Source of the DNA: Cristatella mucedo
Taxonomy: Eukaryota > Bryozoa > Phylactolaemata > Cristatellidae
DNA length: 64,000 bases
NCBI GenBank assembly: GCA_009760855.2
Contig: WPIO01000004.1
Coordinates: 13,014,001 to 13,078,000, forward strand
Direction of reading: 5' to 3'
This document shows positions 53,823-64,000 of the stretch, one piece after another; positions within the stretch are counted from its first letter, which is position 1, and each line of letters opens with the position of its first letter. Both the position numbers and the translations under genes were made by a program. The notes under the pieces were generated by a model that saw nothing but the letters and a program-made list of their open reading frames with translations, was not told the origin of the DNA and did no database searches.

Positions 53823-54000
53823 AGCTGATTTAACAGCCTCATTTATATATTATATAATTATATAGCAGCAAAATAGCCTTGGTGGCTATCAATGCCGCTT
53901 CCAATGGACCATAGTTGCCCACTCCAGGACTCGAACCCACGACGTAGGTCGTTAAGTTCGAGGTCCTCACCCACAGGTTAAGGCTTAAGGCCACCCAGCC
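53823..54000 (-). mobile_element. SINE-A with AT-rich internal expansion
   Basis: Minus strand: head ending at GTTAAGG, B box GGGTTCGAGTCC, body with a decayed TTTATCGCC region, and end TGTTAAATCAGCT. An AT-rich insertion (about 53842-53865) widens the 3' part. Confidence 0.78.
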
Positions 54001-55684
54001 TATGAATGCCACATTCGCACCATTTTATCAGTGACTACAGGCATATAGACCTATGTGCAGATTTGCTCGAGAGGCCGAGGTAGCCGTCAGCGGATATCAG
54101 TAGCCGGACCCTGGATTATTTCCTTTCCAGTGTGCATGGTTCAGACAGAGAAATTTTGATAGTTATACCCATTCTGGTAGAGGCTTGAAAATTGCTGATT
54201 TTGGTAATATAATTTGGATTGCTAGAACTGTGATTTGTTTCTTGTTATCCGTTATAATATGCCGTCTTCTTTATACCTTGATTAGAGTAGAGAACTAAAA
54301 CTCCAACTGCAATTAAGATGGTTGTTCTTGGATGCAAAGCATGCTGCGGTGGTTAGTGTAGAAGCGTTCACAAGATAGCATTATTAGCCCTGTCCTTGCA
54401 AGACCTGCAGTATTTCTGGCCAGTCCTCTGATAGGCCTCCTATGGATGCTAAAAGTTCGAATACCGTGCTTTGTTAAGTATGTTGCTGGTAGAGCAATCC
54501 TGGAATTCCATACTTAGTGTTCAAATATCTAAAACGAATGTAATATGAATCCTAAGTGATGTGGTTGGGTTGTGGGCGAGGCAAGAGTGCCTGCACTTTG
54601 ATGCATACGATTGATCGCCACCGGGTGCCTGCCGCTGCAGTCCAGCCAGCAGACGTAACCTGGATGGATGCCTCTGTGGCTACTGTCTTGCGGTCGCTGA
54701 GCCACGCACCTTCATTTACCAGCCTTCATGTTCTGTGCATGCGAATCGTTGAACGCTAGATGCCAAGGCTATGCCAGTAAAGCCCGGTTGGTATGTGATA
54801 ACTTGTTACTTCGTTCCTTACCTCTGTTACTGCAGTCACGGCTGAACAGTCGCTCTGATGAAGCTAGTGACATCTAACGTAATTGATCCGTGTTTTCTTG
54901 CAATCCCTTTGCCGTGCCTCTCGACGAGCTGTGGAGCTGCATGTATCTTTCCCGCTTGGTCAGACCAGTTGGCCAGACCACTCTGCGCATATCTCGCCAG
55001 GAGTCATGCACATTCTCCAATTCGGTAATGCACTGGTCTGCATCCTTTCGCATCATGCTGCCATCGTCCTAGACATCTAAGTCAATCGGTCAGGATGCGC
55101 ATCAGATCACTCGTCCAGTAGAGTGCAACGTCATTTGTAGGGCTTGGATGAGGCATTTATGAAGCTGCAAATGATTCACATTCCACCCAACGACCGAAGG
55201 TATGAGCTTGCTACTGAGCTGCTGTCGCTGTGGATGGCTGCCTGTGAGCTGTACAGCCCTCGCCGTTCGGTCCAGCAGTCGTGCTCACCTTAGGTCGAGA
55301 ACCATTACTGTAGCCTATTCTGTCACTTCTATCCTGTCTTCGAGCGTCTTACCTGTGAGGCTCTCGTGTGTGCATCATTATCGCTGATAAGAGACAGCAG
55401 CCAGAACACTGCTTCCGAAGCTAGTGATGGCGTGCTATCCTTGTCCAGTATTATGGGGCTGTCTACCACGGTGGCTGGCCAAAGATCTTACTAGCCCTTG
55501 GTTTTGTCTAGACTGTTTGCCATTGTTCGTTAGTTTTGGCTGGGCTGCCAAAAACAGCCCTTAACTCCTGCCGGTCATGAGTATGGCTGTGAGTTGTGCT
55601 AGAAATTCCAGCAATTTCAGTCATGTGTCATTTTTGCTGAAGAAACCTCGATGACTCTCTGTTGGTCCACGCACGACTAGTAGG
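54001..55684. other. unassigned sequence
   Basis: The minus-strand frame at 54874-55056 and the plus frame at 54556-54759 look mildly protein-like but have no known motif or clear splice sites. Nothing else is recognised. Confidence 0.4.
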
Positions 55685-56160
55685 GCAAAATGCATGCTCT
55701 GATCCACAAGGCCCGCGCCGTGGCTTGGCTCCCTTGTGCCCAGCTGAACTGCTGCACCAGTTTCAGTCTCCCTGGGTCCTGTGCGGATTAGATGCTCCAT
55801 TATTTTGCTAACCGACCATTGATGACAGAAGTTTTTGCCGTGGAGGCCCTAGATTGTGAAGCTTGCTTCCACAGTTCCTACGCAACGATGTCTGGTCTCC
55901 TGCTGCCGACTGTGGCTCATCCTTTCTTAGCCATCCTGAGCGGCTACTTCTATGCTTCGTCCTTCCTTGACTGCTCTCCTGACTCAGCTATGATTTTCGC
56001 TTTCTATTTGTTTCGTGAGAAGCAGTCCATTGGTGACTGTATGCACACTGAACGCTGCCCAGACTTCCAATGCATGTTGAAAACTCTCCAGTGCAATACC
56101 CGGTTAGTCTGTGTAGTTCTGAGGAGTTATAGCCAGATACATCGCATTCCATCTTAAAAG
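55685..56160 (+). mobile_element. L2-C 3' fragment
   Basis: LIHKARAVAWLPCAQLNCCT, then SGYFYASSFLDCSPDSAM and FREKQSIGDCMHTE align with the C-terminus of the minus-strand L2-C at 51.1-51.5 kb. It is clearly diverged and has stops. Confidence 0.82.
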
Positions 56161-56900
56161 ATAATGTTACAAATGCTTGCTTCCTGGTAGCAGCACCTGG
56201 CAGAAAAGGATGTAGTTTCATGGTTTGTTTTAAGTACGTGTTGCTGTGCTCCTTTTTTCTTCTGTTGTGCAAGCGTGAATACGTGGAGCGCGGGTGAAGC
56301 CAAACCTTAGCAGGGAACGCCAGTAGACTAATTAAAAAGGTTTTCGAGCCACCATTCCTACGTAAAATGTGCTACTCAATGCATTATTCGTTCTGAGATG
56401 CCATGACCTATCTTCCTGCTTAGTAGTGTAGTAGGGTATTTTAGGATGCAGTTCATTCATGATCGCCTTTGATTTCGGCTGGGTTTCAAGGTTGGTTAAT
56501 GTGCAGCCCACCGACAGCCGCTTCTTACGCAAATCATATAGTTACTTGCAAGTGTCCCCAACATGGCACACCAGGCTGACGAACAGACAGCGAGCCACTC
56601 TTAGGCTTGGCTCCCATGCCAGCGCCTCGTTTCGGACTGGCGCCTCTGGCTTTTTGAAAGTATTGCCTTGGCTTCGTGTATGCTTTCCTATCGAGGAGCC
56701 TAATCTCGTCGAGTTGCTGCTTATGCAGCTCCTCTTATCAGGGAGGCAAGTGGCTCTCGAGGTTTTTCGAACCTGCCTCCAGTATTGCTGTGTATCTTCA
56801 GGGATGTGGTTGATGTGTGATTCTGATATCACGAGGCATGCGGTTTGATTGCAGGCCTGGACTCGGCTGCTGCACACTTGCCCGACTTTGGTTTGGCTTA
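56161..56900. other. unassigned sequence
   Basis: No supported gene. A long plus frame (56459-56848) overlaps a minus frame of similar length; neither has a known motif. Confidence 0.4.
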
Positions 56901-57047
56901 CTTAGCCTACCTTTGATGTTGTTTAGCCAGCCTTTGATGTTGCTTAGCCTGCCTTTGATGTTGCTTAGCCAGCCTTTGATGTTGCTTAGCCAGCCTTTGA
57001 TGTTGCTTAGCCAGCCTTTGATGTTGCTTAGCCTGCCTTTGATGGGC
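56901..57047 (+). repeat. 21-base minisatellite, seven units
   Basis: The unit is CTTAGCC(A/T)GCCTTTGATGTTG, starting at 56901 and repeating every 21 bases. Units alternate between CCAGCC and CCTGCC variants. The period is a multiple of three, so an open frame of Leu-rich heptads runs through, but no gene context supports coding. Confidence 0.93.
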
Positions 57048-58153
57048 CAGGCTGCTGCCTAAAAGGAGAGACAGAGCTGGCACACCCAGTGTTGTGTTTC
57101 GATGGGACCGCAGGCCAAAGCTGTCGTTTGCTGGCCCACTGTGAGCATCCGTGTGAATAAGGATTGCGGGTCGTCTCGTGTTTGCTAGTGAATCAAACTT
57201 TAGGTGATCGGAGCTTTTCCACCAAGATGATGTGTAGCCTACATGTCATCAGCACCGAGAAGAGCGTGAGCTCGAGGCCAATTCGCTGTCACCGATGCAA
57301 TAGATAAGCAATAGCTACACGTCGGCATGCAGATGGCCCGTGGTATAGCGAGGCTGGCTCTCTGTGGCAGATTCATTTCCAGCTGCTAGTTGGCAAATGC
57401 GCAGCTGGTATTCGGAGGAGGGCCCCTGAGGCGTGCAAGACTTCAGCCCGGCTTTCACCGGTGCCTCTAGGCTGAGGGCTGGAATTCGAGCTGCATCGGT
57501 GCACTTGCTGGTCTGGCCGACTTTAGAGATTCAGTGTGGGGTGTGGCAAATTTTGCGTCTACAGCCGTGGGGTGGGGCTTCCCCTTTGGCAGCCCGTCAA
57601 AAAACTCGAGGGCACATTGCAGATAGATGTGGACAGCTTCGGTGCGTGTCCTCGTTGGTTTGTAGATCCGTTCCCAGCATTTGTTTAGTGCTGCGACCTG
57701 AACGTGTCAAGACGAGCCAGGCATTTTTTTGAAGTGCTCACTGTAATCTTAACAGTGGCGAAATTCTGCTGCCCAGCTGCAAAATCAGTATGTGCCCAAT
57801 TTTATGCACTCCAAAGGGAAGTCTTGGCGCTTTTTCTGCCGGCAGGCATGTGTGCTCGGCTCCTTGCTGTCACCAGGAGCCGATCCGGAGAGCTGCGACG
57901 GCAGAGGTGAGAGCGAGAACCTAAATTATTTTGCAACTGAGCTTCCGGACAGACTTGCGGGTTTCCTGGTAGCTATTCTCGGGCACTCCAAGGGCTGCAT
58001 TGTCGAGACCGGTGATAAAAAAGTGTCATTAACGACAGCTAAATGCCGGCGCTCTTCTGCTAGTAAGCAAGGCTGCGCAACAGTACACTGTAGACAAAAC
58101 ATGCTGCAATCTATTGGCTACAAGACATTATACTGATTTGCTTGGTCATACCA

Positions 58154-58200
<47 letters not shown>

Positions 58201-58981
58201 TGTATGTATGTATGTATGTATGTATGTATGTATATAGTATAGTGCTGCAGCAATGCGACAATTGCAATATATTGTATTTTGGAATTAAATATTGCAATGT
58301 ATTTATTCTTGAACGTCCGAAAATTAAATACAATAACAATATCATTGTGCATGTCCTTGCTATTAAGCCGGGGATTCAGGCGATCTCGAGAACGTTTCGT
58401 TTAAGTTTGAAGATTGCGTGCTTGCAAATGGCAACCACAAGAGGTGTGCTTGTACCACCTCTGACGGCGGATGTTGCTGCTGAAACTGCCGTGCTGTGAG
58501 CTGTGGCTAGGCACTGATGTTGGAATTTGCTGCTGGCGCTGGCTGTCGTCGCACTGCTGTTTGCCGCCTGTCATGTTTCTGCCGAGCGATGGCCACGGTT
58601 GTGTGGCAGTAGTCGCCGGTATGCTTGCTCTCTCTTTTTCTCGTTACCGAGTGAGTCGTGGTTTTTTTATAGGAAGATATTGGCTGCACTCGATCAACTA
58701 AAAGCTAGGTTTGTTTGCGCGACCGGAAGCTCGGTGGCTGGCTCTGGCCCAGCTAGCCGCACCCTCTGCTTCAGCATGCGAGCCGTACGCAGTGTGTGGC
58801 CGTGAGTGACTGCGACTGGCCTCTTGCCATTCGCTATGCTGCCCTCGCAGTGCCCAGCAACGCCCAACCGATCGCTCGGCTCGTCCCCCCTGTGGGTACC
58901 CTTGCGAGGAGAATGACCGCGCTTCGACAGCAAGCCAATTTTTCGATCGTCGTCTAGCGTTTTCGTTTTTGCTTCGTTTAG
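57048..58981. other. unassigned sequence
   Basis: Frames at 57433-57732, 57792-58136 and 58527-58805 have no recognised family. The region is otherwise unremarkable apart from the TATG repeat. Confidence 0.4.
58155..58234. repeat. (TA)n(TATG)n microsatellite
   Basis: A short TA run followed by about fifteen TATG units. Confidence 0.95.
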
Positions 58982-59284
58982 CTTGATCGACGACAGCACT
59001 ACAGAAGGTGAGTCGTGTGACCCCCTCCACTGCTGCTGCCGAAGCCTGCAGCGGCAACAGTATCCAGTGCCTTGTGCGCAATGCCTAATCTGTGGAACAG
59101 CGAGACCAAAGCTCCACTCGTGCTGTTGCCTTCGGATGCTCCCGCGCTGATTAAGCTGCCGCTGTGCAGACGCTTGCCTGACAATGCTGAGTCAGTGGAG
59201 AAACAGTTCCTTTCTTCTCCCGCTGCTTTATTTAAAGGCGATGCAACATCGAACAATGAGTGGAGCGATGATGAAGTGGAAGCG
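58982..59284 (+). CDS. possible exon pair of an unknown gene
   Basis: A 26-base exon (58982-59007) follows a strong polypyrimidine acceptor and ends ACAGAAG/GTGAGT. A 224-base exon (59061-59284) ends GAAGCG/GTGAGT. They are joined in phase across a 53-base intron. The frame reads LIDDSTTEVSSALCAMPNLW onward, with APLVLLPSDAPALIKLPLCR and an acidic end NNEWSDDEVEA. No family is recognised. It could be a downstream part of the SAM gene, but phase continuity was not tested because intervening exons are missing. Confidence 0.35.
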
Positions 59285-59705
59285 GTGAGTCGCTGGTGGC
59301 CTGGTAGTTGCCCTCCTCTTGGTGTGATGCCAGTCGTGGATTCTTTGTGCCTCGCGATGGCTCGTCTGCTTAACTTTCTGCTCATTAGACAGCATTCCTG
59401 CAATCGCCTTGGCAGCACCTCAGCCCCCACAGAAGCGAATTCTTGTTTAAATTACTGTGGACGCGTAGGCATGGATGTGCATGACTGACAGAATGGATTA
59501 CCTCTCTTGTTGTGGTCAATGCACTGTGGTCACTTCAGCCAACGTTGTTTAGAAGATAATTTGGTACAAATTGTGAAACATTATCGTCGTGTAAAAAGTG
59601 TGACAGAAGCAGGAAACAGCGGCACATTTCTATTTGGTGGCTGTAACAAAGGAAGCAGTTGCTGCTCCGGTTTAGCCCACTCGTGGAGGTGATCGCCTTT
59701 AATGA
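59285..59705. other. unassigned sequence after possible exon
   Basis: A frame at 59564-59692 (DNLVQIVKHYRRVKSVTEAG) looks protein-like after a TTGTTTAG acceptor, but its phase does not fit the exon ending at 59284. Confidence 0.3.
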
Positions 59706-59818
59706 ATGTTTAATGACTGAGGTTGTGCGTGGACTTGAGCCCTGTGGCAAACGTGAAGCACCTGAATAGAGGAATACAGATTAAGCTCTCTCAAAGTGCT
59801 ATGCAAATGAATTATATA
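59706..59818 (+). mobile_element. SINE-B, 5'-truncated
   Basis: The B-box half (GGACTTGAGCCC) is followed by GTGAAGCACCTGAATAGAGG, an insertion of a few bases, and AAATGAATTAT with a (TA)n/(TTTA)n tail instead of (ATT)n. Confidence 0.7.
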
Positions 59819-59850
59819 TATATATTTATTTATTTATTTATAATTTATAT

Positions 59851-61159
<1,309 letters not shown>

Positions 61160-61211
<52 letters not shown>
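61160..61211. repeat. (CT)n microsatellite
   Basis: About 50 bases of CT. A second, 30-base CT run at 61358-61381 directly follows the SINE-A remnant. Confidence 0.95.
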
Positions 61212-61216
<5 letters not shown>

Positions 61217-61263
61217 GCCACTCTTGTCTTTCTCGTTCACTTTAAAGAAAGTAAAAGTGAGGT

Positions 61264-61343
61264 CATCTGATTCAGCAGCTTCATTTGTATACCAGCAGAA
61301 TAGCTGTAGTGGCTATCACTCTTGGTTGCAATTGGCAATAAAG
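61264..61343 (-). mobile_element. SINE-A 3' remnant
   Basis: Minus strand: TTTATTGCCAATTGC, GTGATAGCCAC, and an end at AATCAGATG-like sequence. The head is lost into the neighbouring CT repeat. Confidence 0.65.
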
Positions 61344-61485
61344 TCTCTGTCTGTCCGTCTCTCTCTCTCTCTCTCTCTCTACTCACTGTCTGTTTGTCTA
61401 TTCGTCACCATAATAATCAATCTCTATTATAAGCTAGGTTATATATTTATTCCATGAAGTCTGATGCAGTAACTGACTGAGTCAT

Positions 61486-61600
61486 GATTTCATAATAATT
61501 ATTATAATATTACATTTGTTATAGCACATTCAGAAAACTCAGTCTTTTTCTAGGGACTTTACATTTGCTGCAAAGAAACATCGTGACCTGTGTGCTATAG
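61486..61600 (-). mobile_element. L2-A 3' end fragment
   Basis: An imperfect (AAT)n tail, then CAGAAAACTCAGTCTTTTTC and GACTTTACATTTGCTGC match the minus-strand L2-A tail. Confidence 0.78.
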
Positions 61601-61974
61601 GTCTATCATGACGGCACAGCAATGACGAAAAAGGGGGATATAGTTTTTTAGTTTGCAAGTAGCTGCAACATGCACTCTCATAGTTGAAATGGAACATGCC
61701 CTGCATTTAGTTATTAATAGACATGCATAACTAGAATCTGCCCAAGAGTTCGTCACGGGTGAGGGGTACTATGTACTTAATATAAATTTAAAGATTGTCA
61801 GTATGCCCTTATATTCTGTACATACAACTTAATGAGGATACTGGGCCGACGTTGAAGAATAAATTCCATGAAATTGAATGTATGCTCTTTGTGTAAGAAA
61901 ACTATAAATATAATTTTGAAATGCGTTTTCATTTTTCTTCCTATTCAGATCTTTCTCCATTAACTAAGATGGTC

Positions 61975-62275
61975 TACCAGCGTGTGCACTCAGGCACTTA
62001 CAGCTGGTGCAAAACTCTGCAGCTAGGCTTGTCTGTCGTGAGCGTGTGCAGCTGCCTCATCACACCACTTCTCGCCGACCTGCACTGGCTACCAGTCAAG
62101 CAACGGATCTACTTCAAGGTTCTGTCGCTCACTTTTAGGTCCCCTCATTCTTTGGCTTCAGCCTATCTATCAGATCTACTCCCCCAACAGGCTAAGCACG
62201 TACCACCTGCTTTTCGGAATCGAACTGTTTACCTATACCTCTTACAAACCTCAAATCCTTTGGAAAGTAACTCAC
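61975..62275 (+). mobile_element. L2-A C-terminal coding fragment
   Basis: GCACTTACAGCTGGTGC through CACTTCTCGCCGACCTGCAC and TACTCCCCCAACAGGC matches 13.06-13.34 kb of the reference L2-A closely. It starts and stops without a tail, so its 3' end has been lost. Confidence 0.85.
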
Positions 62276-62444
62276 CTTGTTATTTACGGGTCCGAGCAAG
62301 AGCGTGGAGGAACCTAACCTTAAGGTCAGTGGCAGAATCTTGAACTTGCGCATGGATAGACGCAGTGGACACGTCAAAGAAAAGAAAATGGATGCGCATG
62401 TCTGCACGGGTATGTAGTAGAAAGCCCGTGCAGACACTTTACGT

Positions 62445-62592
62445 CAGCCCAGGGGTATGGTGCTTGCGCTTCACGACCCAGGTCGCTGGTTCGAGTCCTT
62501 GCAGAGGTCAATTCTTTATTGACCTCTGCAGGCGGCCGTGATAGCTGTGAAGGCTCTTCTGCTGCTATATATACGAGGCTGGTAAATCAGCT
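62445..62592 (+). mobile_element. SINE-A, 5'-diverged
   Basis: B box TGGTTCGAGTCC, then TTTATTGACCTCTGCAGGC, GTGATAGCTGTGAAGGC, CTTCTGCTGCTATAT and GTAAATCAGCT. The A-box half is weak. Confidence 0.8.
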
Positions 62593-62890
62593 CCCTCTTC
62601 TTGACTCCTCGCTAGCAAGTGCCGATTGGTGTGTGTGCTGCTAGTGCAAGCCAAGTCTGTCGGTAGCATTGGTGGCCGGGGCTGCTTTTACAATGGGTCT
62701 CCTTGAGTGTTCTTGGACCAGACAGTGTAGCTAAGTCGGCACAAATAATGTGCCGAGAAAAGATCTGAATGCGACAAGAGTGTGGCTGGGGATTCAGCCT
62801 TCGAGGAGGACTAAGTGGCTGAATTGGAAAGAGCTTATCTCTTTGTCTCCCATGCGTGTGCACACAACGAATATCCATTGAATCTGCCTT

Positions 62891-63032
62891 AAATAATTAA
62901 TTTGTATAGCGCTCCAAGAGAACTTGATCTCTATTCAGGCACTTAACGTATGCCTCGGGGCTCGAGCCCACGACCTCAGCCAGGCCTTGGTCGGGGCGAG
63001 CACCTTAACCGCTGGGACAAACCAGCTAGGCC
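62891..63032 (-). mobile_element. SINE-B, full-length copy
   Basis: Minus strand: CCTAGCTGGTTTGTCCCAGC then GGTTAAGGTGCTCG, B box GGGCTCGAGCCCC, then GCCTGAATAGAGATC and TCTTGGAGCGCTATAC. It has a better A-box region than the 15.8 kb copy, so it defines the head of the family. Confidence 0.82.
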
Positions 63033-63239
63033 TTTGTACCTCTATGCTTACTTGCTCACGTCCACTCACCTGCAGGGATAATCTCGGTTCACCATTTCAC
63101 ACGCGTGTGAGCGCTTGTGTACATTGAGCGGCACTGTAAATAAAAAGTAAACGAGGAACCCAGCTACGTTCCTGTCGAGCACACGGTTCGTTGTCAAGTG
63201 CAACACGTGGTCGTAACCATGTAATTGCTTTCGGTATGT

Positions 63240-63735
63240 GCATGCAGCTTCATCTCGAAGAAAAATAGAGAATCATAGCTGGTCAGGTGGTCAGTGAGGC
63301 AGTGAGTACGCATGGAAGTAGAAGCTCTGGACGGCTGGAAAGAATGTGCCACAGTCGGCAGCAGGAGAGTAGATGTCACAGCGTAAGAATTGTAGAAGCG
63401 AGTTCTAGTTTAGTTCAAGTCTAGAACCTGCAGCAGAGCAAAGGCTTCTGTTGCCAGGGGTTTCTCAGCGTAGGAAGAAAGCAGCTGATTTATTGTCTCA
63501 AGATTATCACCTCAGGGCACGAGGAGGGGCTGCAACGGTTGCAGCAGTTCAGATAGCTGTGAAGGAGCCGAGCCGTGCAGAGCCATGTAGGTCAGTGTAA
63601 GAACTTTGCTCAATATACGTCCATCGATCTACCGGAAGCCATTGACACTCTTTCTGCAAAGGAGACACGTGCCCGAACATCCGGTATTTGCAAACTCGCA
63701 CTGCCGCCACATTTGTAGCTGCTGCAGTTGCCTGA
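63240..63735 (-). mobile_element. L2-C 3' fragment
   Basis: Plus-strand text such as AGTAGATGTCACAGCGTAAG and AATTGTAGAAGCGAGTTC parallels 51289-51325 of the main L2-C copy, and HVSPLQKECQWLPVDRW-like coding at 63.65 kb parallels HVSPLLKELGWLPVEQR. Several indels have broken it. Confidence 0.78.
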
Positions 63736-64000
63736 CTTTCTCTACTAAGGAGCAGCAGCAGAGGGCTGCAGGTGCCTGCAGTCTTTCCTCCTCCCCCTCC
63801 TCGTGGGCCCACGTGAGCAGCAGTGTAGCCATGCAGTATAGCCGCCGGCGCTGAGACTCGAACCCAGCCTCTCGTCTTCGGTGCAGCATGGTGAACGGGC
63901 GAGTTCGGGTGGTGACCTTCGGCATGCAATAAGCTCAGTGCAAACCGTTGACTGTAGTAAGGCAGACTTCTTCTGCTAGCAGCCTCGGCTAAGCATGCTT
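63736..64000. other. window end, nothing firm
   Basis: A B-box-like GGGTTCGAGTCTC on the minus strand near 63853-63866 could be part of a tRNA-derived repeat, but no family match is seen. Confidence 0.35.

Noticed and set aside
56901-57047. Regular repeats as a CRISPR array
   Set aside because: The units are contiguous without spacers and the DNA is from an animal; it is a minisatellite.
58527-58805. Secreted protein with signal peptide (LLALAVVALLFAACHVSA)
   Set aside because: The hydrophobic run is not preceded by an ATG in frame and no downstream domain or splice sites support a gene.
63841-63905. tRNA-like sequence at the right end
   Set aside because: Only a B-box-like motif is seen; no second copy in the window supports a SINE.

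Overview
The window looks like nuclear DNA of an invertebrate animal. It has spliced genes with GT-AG introns from about 50 bases to over 5 kb, L2-clade LINEs, tRNA-derived SINEs, and long simple repeats of (CT)n, (TA)n and (ATT)n. There are no operons, prokaryotic genes, rRNA or CRISPR arrays. The phylum cannot be fixed from sequence alone. An arthropod-type multicopy ORF family around 16.4-17.8 kb leans toward arthropods but also occurs elsewhere.

Layout. Positions 1-8.2 kb are GC- and CpG-rich and carry a minus-strand calmodulin-like EF-hand gene (coding exons 3497-7468, first coding exon only the ATG, last exon not found). A 680-base pyrimidine repeat array follows. Next is a near full-length but broken L2 LINE (about 10.3-13.7 kb, plus strand), then a decayed copy of the multicopy ORF family (16.4-17.8 kb, minus). 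From 20.7 to 30.1 kb lies a minus-strand gene of eight phase-compatible exons for a DHHC palmitoyltransferase orthologous to ZDHHC6. From 33.9 to 42.5 kb a plus-strand model of four phase-compatible exons gives an unrecognised 124-residue protein. At 46.7-47.1 kb two 63-base plus-strand exons encode the first half of a SAM domain. A further possible exon pair sits at 58.98-59.28 kb.

The rest is mostly transposon debris. I separate three L2 subfamilies by their sequence: L2-A (tail with CTAGAAAGAGATT), L2-B (tail with CTGAATAGAGATT) and L2-C (49-56 kb and 63 kb). I also see two SINE families. SINE-A is a tRNA-like head with its own body. SINE-B is a tRNA-like head joined to the L2-B type tail. 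Several short L2-A 3' ends are inserted inside older L2 copies in the opposite direction, two of them with clear target-site duplications.

The host genes show no obvious shared pathway. All gene models are read by eye from splice sites, phase and family motifs; none is supported by transcript data here.
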